Assembly: GCF_900187385.1 (NCBI RefSeq)
Contig: NZ_FYEY01000001.1
Coordinates: 1,798,001-1,862,000 of the forward strand
Length of the DNA stretch: 64,000 bases
Direction of reading: 5' to 3'
Source: Streptomyces sp. 2114.4
Lineage (GTDB): Bacteria > Actinomycetota > Actinomycetes > Streptomycetales > Streptomycetaceae
Shown: piece by piece, positions 49,362 through 56,911 of the stretch
Numbering within the stretch: position 1 is the first letter of the stretch
Layout: each line of letters begins with the position of its first letter
Program-made: the position numbers and the translations under genes
Notes under the pieces: generated by a model
The model's database searches: none
Seen by the model: the letters and a program-made list of their open reading frames with translations, nothing else
What the model was told of the DNA's origin: nothing

Positions 49362-50912
49362 ATGAAGCATGACGCAGACGTAGTGGTGGCAGGGGGCGGT
49401 CCGGTGGGGCTGATGCTCGCCTGCGAACTCGCACTGGCAGACGTGTCGGTCGTCGTCCTGGAGCGACTGACCGGCGTGGACACGACCATCAAGGCGGGGT
49501 CGGTCAACTCCCCCACGGCAGAGGCCCTTTACCGGCGCGGGATGCTGCCCGGCCTGGCGGCGGCGCAGCGCGACGCCTACGACAGGGTCAGCTCGTTCAT
49601 GCGGCAGCGCCAGGCCGCCGGCGCCACCGGGGTGAAGCAGCCACCGAGGTTCGCCGGGCACTTCGCGGGCCTCATGCTGCGCGGTGACCTGCTGGACGAG
49701 GCGGACCCGGACTTCGACGGCCCCGGGCCCGCCGCCGAGGTCGGCCTCGTACCCCAGGAGGCCCTGGAGCGGCTGCTCGGCGCCCGCGCCGCCGAGCTGG
49801 GCGTCGACCTGCGCCGCGGGGTGACCCTGACCGGCTTCGACGCCGGCGAGGACGGTGTGCACGTCCACACCTCGAACGGGTCGCTGCGCACCGGCTGGCT
49901 GGCCGGCTGCGACGGCGGCCGCAGCACCGTCCGCCGGCTCGCCGGCTTCCCCTTCCCCGGTACGGCCCCGGAGATCACCGGCCGTCAGGCCCTCGTCGAG
50001 ATGACCGGCGCCGAGGCCCTGGGCGCCGGCTGGAACTTCACCCGGACGGGGACGTATGCCCACGGGCCGGTGCCCGGCCGGATCCTCACCGTGGAGTTCG
50101 ACGGACCGCCGGCGGACCGCGAAGCCCCCGTCACCGCCGAGGAGTTGCAGGCCTCCCTGCGGAAGGTGTCCGGGGTCGAGGACGTCACGATCCACGCGGT
50201 GCACTCGGCGACCCGGTTCACCGATAACGCACGCCAGGTGCCCGACTACCGGTCGGGGCGGGTGCTGCTCGCCGGTGACGCGGCGCACGTCCACTCGCCG
50301 TTCGGCGGCCAGGGGCTGAATCTCGGCATCGGCGACGCCATGAACCTCGGCTGGAAGCTGGCCGCCACGGTGCACGGCTGGGCGCCGGAGGGCCTGCTCG
50401 ACAGCTACACGGCCGAGCGGCACCCCCTGGGGGCATGGGTGCTGGAGTGGACCCGGGCCCAAGTGGCGCTGATGCGGCCGGAGTCGCACGCCATGGCGCT
50501 GCGCGGGGTGATCGCCGAACTGACCGAAACGGTCGCCGCCACCACCTTCTTCGCCAAGAAGATCTCCGGCGTCCGGCAGCGCTACGACCTGCCCGGCGAC
50601 CATCCGCTGACCGGCCGCAGCGCGCCCGACCTGGAGCTCGGTGACGGCACCCGGCTCGCGGACCAGCTGCACGGCGGGCAGGGGCTGTTGCTCGACCTCG
50701 CCGGGGACGCCGAGCTGTGCAGGAGGGCCGCCGGATACGGCGACCGGATACGGGTGCTCACGGTGGACTGCCCGGGGCGGCCCGGTCTGGCCGGCCTGCT
50801 GGTGCGTCCCGACGGCACCACCGCCTGGGCGGTGGACACCCCCGGCGGTCCGGACGGGCTGGACGCCGCGCTCCGGCTCTGGTTCGGGACGCCCGCCGAA
50901 GCGGCGGCCTGA
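49362..50912 (+). CDS. FAD-dependent aromatic monooxygenase
   Basis: Group A flavoprotein hydroxylase of 516 residues (PHBH fold, as in polyketide hydroxylases and antibiotic-inactivating enzymes). Motifs: VVVAGGGPVGLMLACELALADV for the FAD dinucleotide fold, GCDGGRSTVRRLAG (DG motif) and LLAGDAAHVHSPFGGQGLNLGIGDA (GD motif). The C-terminal 120 residues resemble the thioredoxin-like extension of such enzymes. It uses NAD(P)H and oxygen to hydroxylate an aromatic substrate; which one is unknown. TetR control suggests detoxification or a drug-modifying role. Confidence 0.9.
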   Translation: MKHDADVVVAGGGPVGLMLACELALADVSVVVLERLTGVDTTIKAGSVNSPTAEALYRRGMLPGLAAAQRDAYDRVSSFMRQRQAAGATGVKQPPRFAGHFAGLMLRGDLLDEADPDFDGPGPAAEVGLVPQEALERLLGARAAELGVDLRRGVTLTGFDAGEDGVHVHTSNGSLRTGWLAGCDGGRSTVRRLAGFPFPGTAPEITGRQALVEMTGAEALGAGWNFTRTGTYAHGPVPGRILTVEFDGPPADREAPVTAEELQASLRKVSGVEDVTIHAVHSATRFTDNARQVPDYRSGRVLLAGDAAHVHSPFGGQGLNLGIGDAMNLGWKLAATVHGWAPEGLLDSYTAERHPLGAWVLEWTRAQVALMRPESHAMALRGVIAELTETVAATTFFAKKISGVRQRYDLPGDHPLTGRSAPDLELGDGTRLADQLHGGQGLLLDLAGDAELCRRAAGYGDRIRVLTVDCPGRPGLAGLLVRPDGTTAWAVDTPGGPDGLDAALRLWFGTPAEAAA

Positions 50913-51116
50913 CCTCCGGGCGGACGACGGGACGGTGAAGACAGGCCCTGGCTGCAGGGATCACGGCCGCTGACCCCGCTCGTGATCCCTGCGTCTGGCG
51001 GGCGACGCGGACCGGCGGATCCTTCCGGCTGCCGTGCGCCGCCCGCTCCGCCCGCGTACCCCTCGATCGGAGCCGGCCCACTCCCGAACCCGCCCCGGCG
51101 GCGCTAGCGTCGGACC

Positions 51117-51860
51117 ATGACCCTCACCCCGCCCGACTTCCCGCACGATGTGGCAGCGGTCCGAGAGGCCACCGACCGGCTCCTCGTCTCGGTGAGCACA
51201 CTCGACGACGCGGCGATCGGCGAACCGTCGCTGCTGCCCGGCTGGACCCGCGGCCATGTCCTTGCCCATCTGGCCCGCAACGCGGACGCCCTGGGCAACC
51301 TCCTCACCTGGGCGCGGACGGATGTGCCCACGCCGATGTACGCCGGCCCCGAGGCGCGTGCCGCCGATATCGAGCGGGGCGCCGACCGCCCGCTGGCGGC
51401 GCATCTGGACGACCTCAGGGAGTCCGCGGCGCGGTTCGACAAGGCGATGGACGCCCTGCCGCGGGACCGCCGCGCCTACCAGGTCGAGATGCGCAACAAC
51501 GTCGTCGAACGGGCCGACCGGCTGCCGCTGCGCCGGCTGGCCGAGCTCGAACTCCACCATGTCGACCTCGGCGTGGGCCACACCCTCGACCAGCTCTCCC
51601 CCGACTTCGTCGAGCGCCAACTGGCCTTCCTGGCCACGGTCAAGTTCGCCGGTCACCCGGAGCTGCCCCCGCTGGAGCTGCGGTCCGACGACGGCCGCCG
51701 GTGGCACACCGGCCGCCTCGCCACCGGGCCGGGCGCCGGGGACCGGCCCGTGGTGGTGACGGGCTCCGCGGTCGCGCTGGTGGGCTGGCTCACCGGCCGT
51801 GGCGAGAGCGGCAAACTCGACAGTCACGGCTCCGTCCTGCCCGTGGTGCCGCCGCTCTAG
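51117..51860 (+). CDS. Maleylpyruvate isomerase family mycothiol-dependent enzyme
   Basis: DinB-like four-helix protein of 247 residues. The family metal/mycothiol-binding pattern includes LLPGWTRGHVLAHLARNADAL (first His pair) and LAELELHHVDLGVGH (later His pair). The C-terminal part is the SCP2-like region (VVVTGSAVALVGWLTGRG). Members use mycothiol, the actinobacterial thiol, for isomerisation or thiol-transfer. The MBL-fold gene follows after only 9 bases, so the two probably act together, for example one forming and the other hydrolysing a mycothiol thioester (inference). Confidence 0.88.
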   Translation: MTLTPPDFPHDVAAVREATDRLLVSVSTLDDAAIGEPSLLPGWTRGHVLAHLARNADALGNLLTWARTDVPTPMYAGPEARAADIERGADRPLAAHLDDLRESAARFDKAMDALPRDRRAYQVEMRNNVVERADRLPLRRLAELELHHVDLGVGHTLDQLSPDFVERQLAFLATVKFAGHPELPPLELRSDDGRRWHTGRLATGPGAGDRPVVVTGSAVALVGWLTGRGESGKLDSHGSVLPVVPPL

Positions 51861-51869
51861 AGTGGTCCC

Positions 51870-52526
51870 ATGGGCTACAGCGGAGCAGTGAAGGTCGGCG
51901 GACCGGCCGACGTGCACGAGCTGACCGACCTGATGATCTCGAAGGTCGCGGTCGGTCCGACGAACAACAACGCCTATGTGCTGCGGTGCCGGGCGACCGA
52001 TGAGCAGTTGCTGATCGACGCGGCCGCCGAACCGCACACCCTTCTCGCGCTGATCGGCGACAGCGGCATCGGATCCGTGGTCACCACACACCGGCACGGC
52101 GACCACTGGGGCGCGCTGCGCGAGGTCGTCGACGCGACGGGGGCGCGGACCTACGCGGGGCGGTACGACGCCGAGGGCATTCCCGTCCCCACGGATGTGC
52201 TGGTCGAGGACGGCGACACCCTCACCGTCGGCCGGGTCGAGCTGACCGCGCGTCATCTGGTCGGACACACACCGGGCAGCATCGCGCTGGTCTACGACGA
52301 CCCGCACGGTGCCCCGCACCTGTTCACCGGGGACTGCCTGTTCCCCGGTGGCGTCGGCAACACCTTCGGCAGCGCCGAGAACTTCACCCGCCTGATCGAC
52401 GACGTGGAGCGCAAGCTCTTCGGCGAGCTTCCCGACGAGACCTGGGTGTATCCGGGCCACGGCGCCGACACCACGCTCGGCGCGGAGCGGCCGCACCTCG
52501 CCGCGTGGCACCAGCGCGGCTGGTAA
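51870..52526 (+). CDS. Metallo-beta-lactamase-fold hydrolase (glyoxalase II-like)
   Basis: MBL-fold enzyme of 218 residues. The metal motif is THRHGDHWG (HxHxDH), followed by GHTPGS (third His), FTGDCLF (bridging Asp) and YPGHG (last His), the standard glyoxalase II-type order. Such enzymes cleave thioesters of low-molecular-weight thiols. Its tight linkage with the mycothiol-type gene suggests a mycothiol conjugate as substrate (inference). The terminator at 52591-52630 follows. Confidence 0.9.
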   Translation: MGYSGAVKVGGPADVHELTDLMISKVAVGPTNNNAYVLRCRATDEQLLIDAAAEPHTLLALIGDSGIGSVVTTHRHGDHWGALREVVDATGARTYAGRYDAEGIPVPTDVLVEDGDTLTVGRVELTARHLVGHTPGSIALVYDDPHGAPHLFTGDCLFPGGVGNTFGSAENFTRLIDDVERKLFGELPDETWVYPGHGADTTLGAERPHLAAWHQRGW

Positions 52527-52590
52527 CGCGGGAACGGCACAGCGCGGGGTCCCGCGGGTACTCCCCCAGGGGCCTCCACCACGAACGACG

Positions 52591-52630
52591 GCGCCCGGTT
52601 CGCGCTCCGGTGAGGAGCGGAACCGGGCGC
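52591..52630. terminator. Terminator between MBL-fold gene and terC
   Basis: GCGCCCGGTTC-g-CGCTCC (52591-52608) pairs with GGAGCG-GAACCGGGCGC (52614-52630), 17 pairs with one bulged base and loop GGTGA. It lies between convergent genes and can serve both. Confidence 0.82.
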
Positions 52631-52652
52631 GCGTGCGCCGTGCGGACCGGCC

Positions 52653-53636
52653 TCAGGCGTCGATGCGCTCCTTGGCCGCCGCGTCGGCCGCGGCCTGCTT
52701 CTTCGAGGCACGCAGGCTGGTGACCGTCGTGACGATCAGGACGGCACAGATGACGCCCAGCGACACCGGGATGCTGATCTCCGGAACGGGCACCGCGGAC
52801 TCGTGCAGGGCGTGCAGCACCAGCTTCACGCCGATGAACCCCAGGATGACCGACAGGCCGTACGAGAGGTGCACCAGCTTCTTGAGGAGGCCGCCGATCA
52901 GGAAGTACAGCTGCCGCAGACCCATCAGGGCGAAGGCGTTGGCGGTGAAGACGATGTACGGGTCCTGGGTGAGACCGAAGATCGCCGGGATGGAGTCCAG
53001 CGCGAAGAGGACATCGGTGGTGCCGATCGCCAGCATGACGATCAGCATCGGCGTCATCAGCCGCTTGCCGTTCTCGACGACGAACAGCTTGGTGCCGTGG
53101 TACGCGTCGGTCGACGGGAAGCGCTTCTCGACCAGCTTGAGGAAGCGGTTCTCCTCGAACTCCTCGTCCTCCTCCTCTGCGCGGGCCTCCTTGATCAGCT
53201 TCCACGCGGTCCAGATGAGGAACGCGCCGAAGAGGTAGAAGATCCAGGAGAAGTTGGCGATGATCGCGGCGCCCGCGCCGATGAAGCCGGCCCGCAGCAC
53301 CAGCGCGATCAGCACACCCACCATCAGCACCCGCTGCTGGTAGATCGCCGGGACCGCGAACTTCGCCATGATCAGTACGAAGACGAAGAGGTTGTCGACG
53401 CTCAGGGACTTCTCGGTGATGAAGCCCGCGAAGAACTCACCGGCGGGCGCGGTGCCGCCGAGGACCAGCAGCCCGAGCCCGAAGAGCGCGGCGAGCGCGA
53501 TCCAGACGCCGGTCCAGATGCCGGCCTCCTTGAGGGAGACCTCATGGGGTTTGCGTCCGCCGATGAAGAAATCGGCGGCTATCAGGGCGCACAGACCAAG
53601 GATGGTCAGCACCCACAGGTTCAGGGAAACGTCCAC
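52653..53636 (-). CDS. terC: TerC family membrane protein (probable metal exporter)
   Basis: Integral membrane protein of 327 residues with about nine helices. Family motifs: FFAGFITEKSLSVDNLFVFVLIMAKF with the buried Asp/Asn, GTTDVLFALDSIPAIFGLTQDPYIVFTANAFALMGLR with the second acidic set, and RQLYFLIGG. TerC/Alx/MntP-linked proteins are now tied to manganese export and metal supply to secreted proteins in several bacteria. GTG 53636 follows GGAGGAG; the upstream in-frame ATG is not used in my view. The leader carries a yybP-ykoY-like element and an SD-hiding stem. Confidence 0.92.
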   Translation of the reverse strand: MDVSLNLWVLTILGLCALIAADFFIGGRKPHEVSLKEAGIWTGVWIALAALFGLGLLVLGGTAPAGEFFAGFITEKSLSVDNLFVFVLIMAKFAVPAIYQQRVLMVGVLIALVLRAGFIGAGAAIIANFSWIFYLFGAFLIWTAWKLIKEARAEEEDEEFEENRFLKLVEKRFPSTDAYHGTKLFVVENGKRLMTPMLIVMLAIGTTDVLFALDSIPAIFGLTQDPYIVFTANAFALMGLRQLYFLIGGLLKKLVHLSYGLSVILGFIGVKLVLHALHESAVPVPEISIPVSLGVICAVLIVTTVTSLRASKKQAAADAAAKERIDA

Positions 53637-53640
53637 TGCT

Positions 53641-53687
53641 CCTCCGGCAGAGTCGTACGGCACTTACAGCGTCGTCGCTGCCGGAGG
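53641..53687 (-). promoter_or_regulatory. Stem that can sequester the terC ribosome binding site
   Basis: CCTCCGGCAG and CTGCCGGAGG form perfect 10-base arms (53641-53650 and 53678-53687) with a 27-base loop. On the mRNA the downstream arm, CUGCCGGAGG, contains the GGAGG that serves GTG 53636. Pairing would block translation; opening by the riboswitch would allow it. Confidence 0.72.
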
Positions 53688-53699
53688 TCTCTTCCGCCC

Positions 53700-53805
53700 C
53701 GCTCCGCCGCATGGAGGAACGGGGCCGACGCCCCGGGACCGCAGCACACTCCCGGTCCGTGATGACGGGTACGTCGTAGCGGGAATACTCCCCTCCGCAC
53801 CAAGA
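53700..53805 (-). ncRNA. yybP-ykoY-like manganese riboswitch in the terC leader
   Basis: The minus-strand leader contains GGGGAGTATTCCCGCTACG (53793-53775) followed by CCGTCATCACGG (53768-53757). This is the conserved order of the yybP-ykoY aptamer: the GGGGAGUA loop, then a GUCAUCA-type element. A closing helix can form between GCGGAGG (53801-53795) and CCUCC near 53710-53715. GGACC/GGTCC and CGGGGC/GCCCCG stems lie in between. The family senses Mn2+ and commonly sits before terC/alx or mntP. Boundaries are approximate. Confidence 0.8.
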
Positions 53806-53854
53806 AGCGTAAAGGAAAGGCAATAGATAGTAAAGAAAAAGGCAAAAGGCCTGG

Positions 53855-55948
53855 TCAGGATGGTCGGCGAGCGGCCGCTACCCGGCTCAGCACCTGGCGC
53901 ACCACCTGACTCCCCTTCGGGGCGAGCGCCGGCTCGTACGTCCAGGCATGACCGACCCAGGGGTCGGCGAGATGGGCATCGGGCACGGGTGTGATCCGCA
54001 GCAGCGAGCGCCACAGCGGGTCGAGGACCGGGCCATGGTCCCGGGCCTGGGCGCGGTCGGCGACCAGCATCAGATGCACGCCGACGGCCGGCCCCTCATC
54101 GGCCAGGTAGCGCAGCCGGGTGAGCGCGCGGTCGTCGAAGCCGTGCGGGAAGTCGTGCACGATCAGCAGCTGGTCGGCGGGGTCGAGATCCGGCGGGAGC
54201 GAGTCCGCCGCGCGGTGGCGCACGGCCATCTGGACGAGGTCCACCCGTCGCGTCAGCGCCTCCAGCACCGCGGTCACGCCCTGGACACCGGGCACCGGAG
54301 CGGCGGGCAGCACACCGCTCTCCACCAAGGGCGCGAGGGCGGGCGCGGCGGTGCCGCCCGGGTCGATGACCTGGACCGAGAAGTCACCGGCGGGGTGGAT
54401 GGCGAGCAGCCGGGCGGCGATGGCCACAGCCGTCTCCATGGCCAGCCGGCGCAGGTCGGCCTCGTCGGGCGGCCCGTCCGTCAGTGCGCTGCCCAGTTCC
54501 CGCCGGGGGATGTCGCGCCCGGGGTCGGGGCCGCTGCCCGCGGCATAGGAATCGGGCCCGCTGTCGACCCACAGCCCGCGCTCCAGGGGGAGGCGTACGA
54601 GCATGGGAATGCGCAGGTCCAGCACTTCGGGGAGGTGCAGATCGCCCAGGCGCAAGGCCATCGGACGCGTGGACGGGGCGTGGTGGCCCTGCCAGACGGG
54701 GTGGTCCCAGCGGGCGAAGGCGGGCGGCAGGGCGGGCTCGACGACCGCCGACTCGGCCGCGAGCTGTGCGAGGTCACGGTCGAGGGCGGCGCGGGCCTGG
54801 GTGACGAGGGCGGCGTGCTTGTCGCGGGCGGCGGCACGGGCCTCGTCGGCGGCCGTGCCGAGGCGGTTGCGCGGGTCGGACAGGGCCTGGTCGAGCTCCT
54901 GCTCCAGGCGCGACTCGGCGAAGCCCGAGGCGCTGCGGTAGGCCGCGACCGAGCGGGCCAGATCCTCGAACATCCCCCAGACCTGGTTGTAGAGCCGCTC
55001 CTCCATGCTCCAGCCGGCGGCGTCACCGGCCACGGGCGACGCGGGGCCGGCGGGCGACGCGGGGCCTGCGGCCGGGGCGGGGGCGGCCGGGACCGGACCG
55101 GCCGGGGCGAGGGTGCTGCGGCGCTTCGGGTGACGGTAGTCGACGCGGGCGCCGCCCACGGGCGCGGGCGCCGCGCTGCCGGGGGTCCCGGCTCCGGCCT
55201 GCGCTCCGGCCCCGGGAGCGGTCCCGGGGACGTTTTCGGGTTCGGTTCCGGGGCCGGTTCCGGGTCGGGTCCCGGAGGCTGCCGGGCCGTCAGATGCGGG
55301 AGGATGCGGGGAGGACGGCCGGGCCGCGGCGGCCGGGCCGGCCCCGGGCCGTTCGGACCGGCTCACCGCCACGGGGTCGGGCGCCGGGACCGCACGGGCC
55401 TGCCCCCGGCCGACCGCTTCCTCGATCTCCGCGGCCAGCTCCGCCGCCTGCGGCAGGCCCTGGTCGCCCAGCATGGCCGTGAGACCGCCGGCGTAGCCCT
55501 GGCCCACGGCGCGTACCTTCCAGCCACCCTGCCTGCGGTAGAGCTCCACGGCGACGACGGCGGACTCGGCGCCCAGGCCGGTGACGGTGTAGCGGGCGAG
55601 GGCGGTGCCGTCGAGACCGGTGACCGTGACGGCGGGTGCGGCGGCCGGGCCGAAGGTGGTCAGGCCGGTCCCGCCGGTCAGCGCCAGCAGCACGCTCACC
55701 CGGTGGACGGCGGCGGGCAGCGCGTCGAGGTCCACCGCGATGCGGTGCTCGGCGGCCGCCTGACGGGGGACCTCGATGCCGGTGCGCCGCGGCGCGCCCG
55801 GGTGGGCCACCGCCTCGGCGCCGGCGAGCCTGCCCTGCTCGTCGCCGAGGGCGACCCCGGCCATGACGGGAGAGCCCGCCGTCACCCGGATCTCGACCCG
55901 CGTCCGGTCCAGTGGATGGTTCTGCCCCCGGACCAGCTCGGCCGTCAT
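53855..55948 (-). CDS. TerD-domain protein with long Pro-rich linker and P-loop-like C-terminal domain
   Basis: Protein of 697 residues. Residues 1-180 are a TerD (calcium-binding stress) domain: VEIRVTAGSPVMAGVALGDE, ALARYTVTGLGAESAVVAVELYRRQGGWKVRAVGQGYAGGL. A Pro/Gly/Ala-rich linker covers about 195-320. A helical, probably coiled-coil region follows (WSMEERLYNQVWGMFEDLARSV... to about 430). The C-terminal 250 residues resemble an FtsK/AAA-like core with a Walker-B-like LLIVHDFPHGF, but I see no Walker A, so it may be an inactive ATPase fold (inference). It is upstream of terC and downstream of a small TerD gene, likely one operon with the latter. Confidence 0.82.
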   Translation of the reverse strand: MTAELVRGQNHPLDRTRVEIRVTAGSPVMAGVALGDEQGRLAGAEAVAHPGAPRRTGIEVPRQAAAEHRIAVDLDALPAAVHRVSVLLALTGGTGLTTFGPAAAPAVTVTGLDGTALARYTVTGLGAESAVVAVELYRRQGGWKVRAVGQGYAGGLTAMLGDQGLPQAAELAAEIEEAVGRGQARAVPAPDPVAVSRSERPGAGPAAAARPSSPHPPASDGPAASGTRPGTGPGTEPENVPGTAPGAGAQAGAGTPGSAAPAPVGGARVDYRHPKRRSTLAPAGPVPAAPAPAAGPASPAGPASPVAGDAAGWSMEERLYNQVWGMFEDLARSVAAYRSASGFAESRLEQELDQALSDPRNRLGTAADEARAAARDKHAALVTQARAALDRDLAQLAAESAVVEPALPPAFARWDHPVWQGHHAPSTRPMALRLGDLHLPEVLDLRIPMLVRLPLERGLWVDSGPDSYAAGSGPDPGRDIPRRELGSALTDGPPDEADLRRLAMETAVAIAARLLAIHPAGDFSVQVIDPGGTAAPALAPLVESGVLPAAPVPGVQGVTAVLEALTRRVDLVQMAVRHRAADSLPPDLDPADQLLIVHDFPHGFDDRALTRLRYLADEGPAVGVHLMLVADRAQARDHGPVLDPLWRSLLRITPVPDAHLADPWVGHAWTYEPALAPKGSQVVRQVLSRVAAARRPS

Positions 55949-56063
55949 CGTGGTTCCCCCTGGTGGTTGTGGCATGCCCGGGTCCTGCCCCGGGCGCGGG
56001 CCCAGGGGTTCGCGGCGCGGCCCGGTACGCGCCGCCGCGGCGGTGGCCGGAGGGTGGTGCCGG

Positions 56064-56642
56064 CTACAGGTGCGGCAGGATCGCCGGCACGAGGTCCTGG
56101 AACGTGCGGCCGACGGAGGGCTCACCGATGGCGGTCATCTGCCAGCCGTTGCCGGCGCGGTGCACCTTGGACATGACCTGTGCGGTGTAGTTGCCGCCGC
56201 CCGTGAGGGTGTACCGGGCCAGCTCCTGGCCCGTGGTCTCGTCGACCAGGCGGCAGAAGGCGTCCTGCACCTCGGCGAACGTCTGGCCGGTGAAGGAGTT
56301 GACGGTGAACACGATCTGGTCGATGTGCACCGGCACCCGCGCCAGGTCGACCAGGATCGCCTCGTCGTCGCCGCCCTGACCCGCCCCGCCGACCAGGTTG
56401 TCGCCGGTGTGCCGGACCGCGCCGTCGTCGCTGACCAGGTGCTGGAAGAACACGACGTCTATCGGCTTCTTGTCGGCGAAGAGCACCGCCGAGGCGTCGA
56501 GGTCGATCTCGCTGGTCCGCCGGCCGAACAGGCCACGGCGCGGCGCGGAACGCCACCCCAGCCCCATCCGCACCGCGGTCAGACTCCCGCCGTCGGACTT
56601 CTGCAGGCTGATGCCCTGCCCCTTGGACAAATTGACCGACAC
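56064..56642 (-). CDS. TerD family protein
   Basis: Stand-alone TerD domain of 192 residues. It begins VNLSKGQGISLQKSDG, has DLDASAVLFADKKPIDVVFFQHLVSDDGAVRHTGDNLVGGAGQGGDDEAI with the Asp-rich calcium site (TGDN, GDDE), and ends GNYTAQVMSKVHRAGNGWQMTAIGE. TerD proteins bind calcium and act in tellurite, phage and stress tolerance by an unclear route. The start is GTG 56642 with AGGGGA upstream. The larger TerD-fusion gene follows after about 115 bases on the same strand. Confidence 0.94.
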   Translation of the reverse strand: MSVNLSKGQGISLQKSDGGSLTAVRMGLGWRSAPRRGLFGRRTSEIDLDASAVLFADKKPIDVVFFQHLVSDDGAVRHTGDNLVGGAGQGGDDEAILVDLARVPVHIDQIVFTVNSFTGQTFAEVQDAFCRLVDETTGQELARYTLTGGGNYTAQVMSKVHRAGNGWQMTAIGEPSVGRTFQDLVPAILPHL

Positions 56643-56797
56643 GCCCGTCCCCTCTCTGTACTGTCCCCGCCCAGCTTTCCGGCGGCCCCTTCGACCCTAC
56701 GCACGACGACGGGCCCAGGGCGCGCCGGACCCGCGTTTGTGGCGCTTCTGCAACACACCCGGGCGCCGCCGGCCGACCCCCGTTCACATGCGGCGAT

Positions 56798-56831
56798 GCC
56801 GGGCCGGGGCGGGCTCGGCGGCCGGCCCGGC
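56798..56831 (-). terminator. Possible terminator of uvrB
   Basis: GCCGGGCCG (56798-56806) and CGGCCCGGC (56823-56831) with a 16-base loop, about 80 bases after the uvrB stop. The whole stretch is very GC-rich, so other foldings compete. Confidence 0.5.
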
Positions 56832-56911
56832 GGGCGGTCCCGCACCGCCCCGGTACTCCCCTCAGCTCCGGCCGCTGCAGCTCGTGCCGCTCCGCCCGTG
56901 CCGCTCCCCCC

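Noticed and set aside
52653..56642. A complete tellurite-resistance operon
   Set aside because: Only TerC and TerD-type genes are present, with no terA, terB, terE or terZ nearby; the riboswitch points to manganese for terC.
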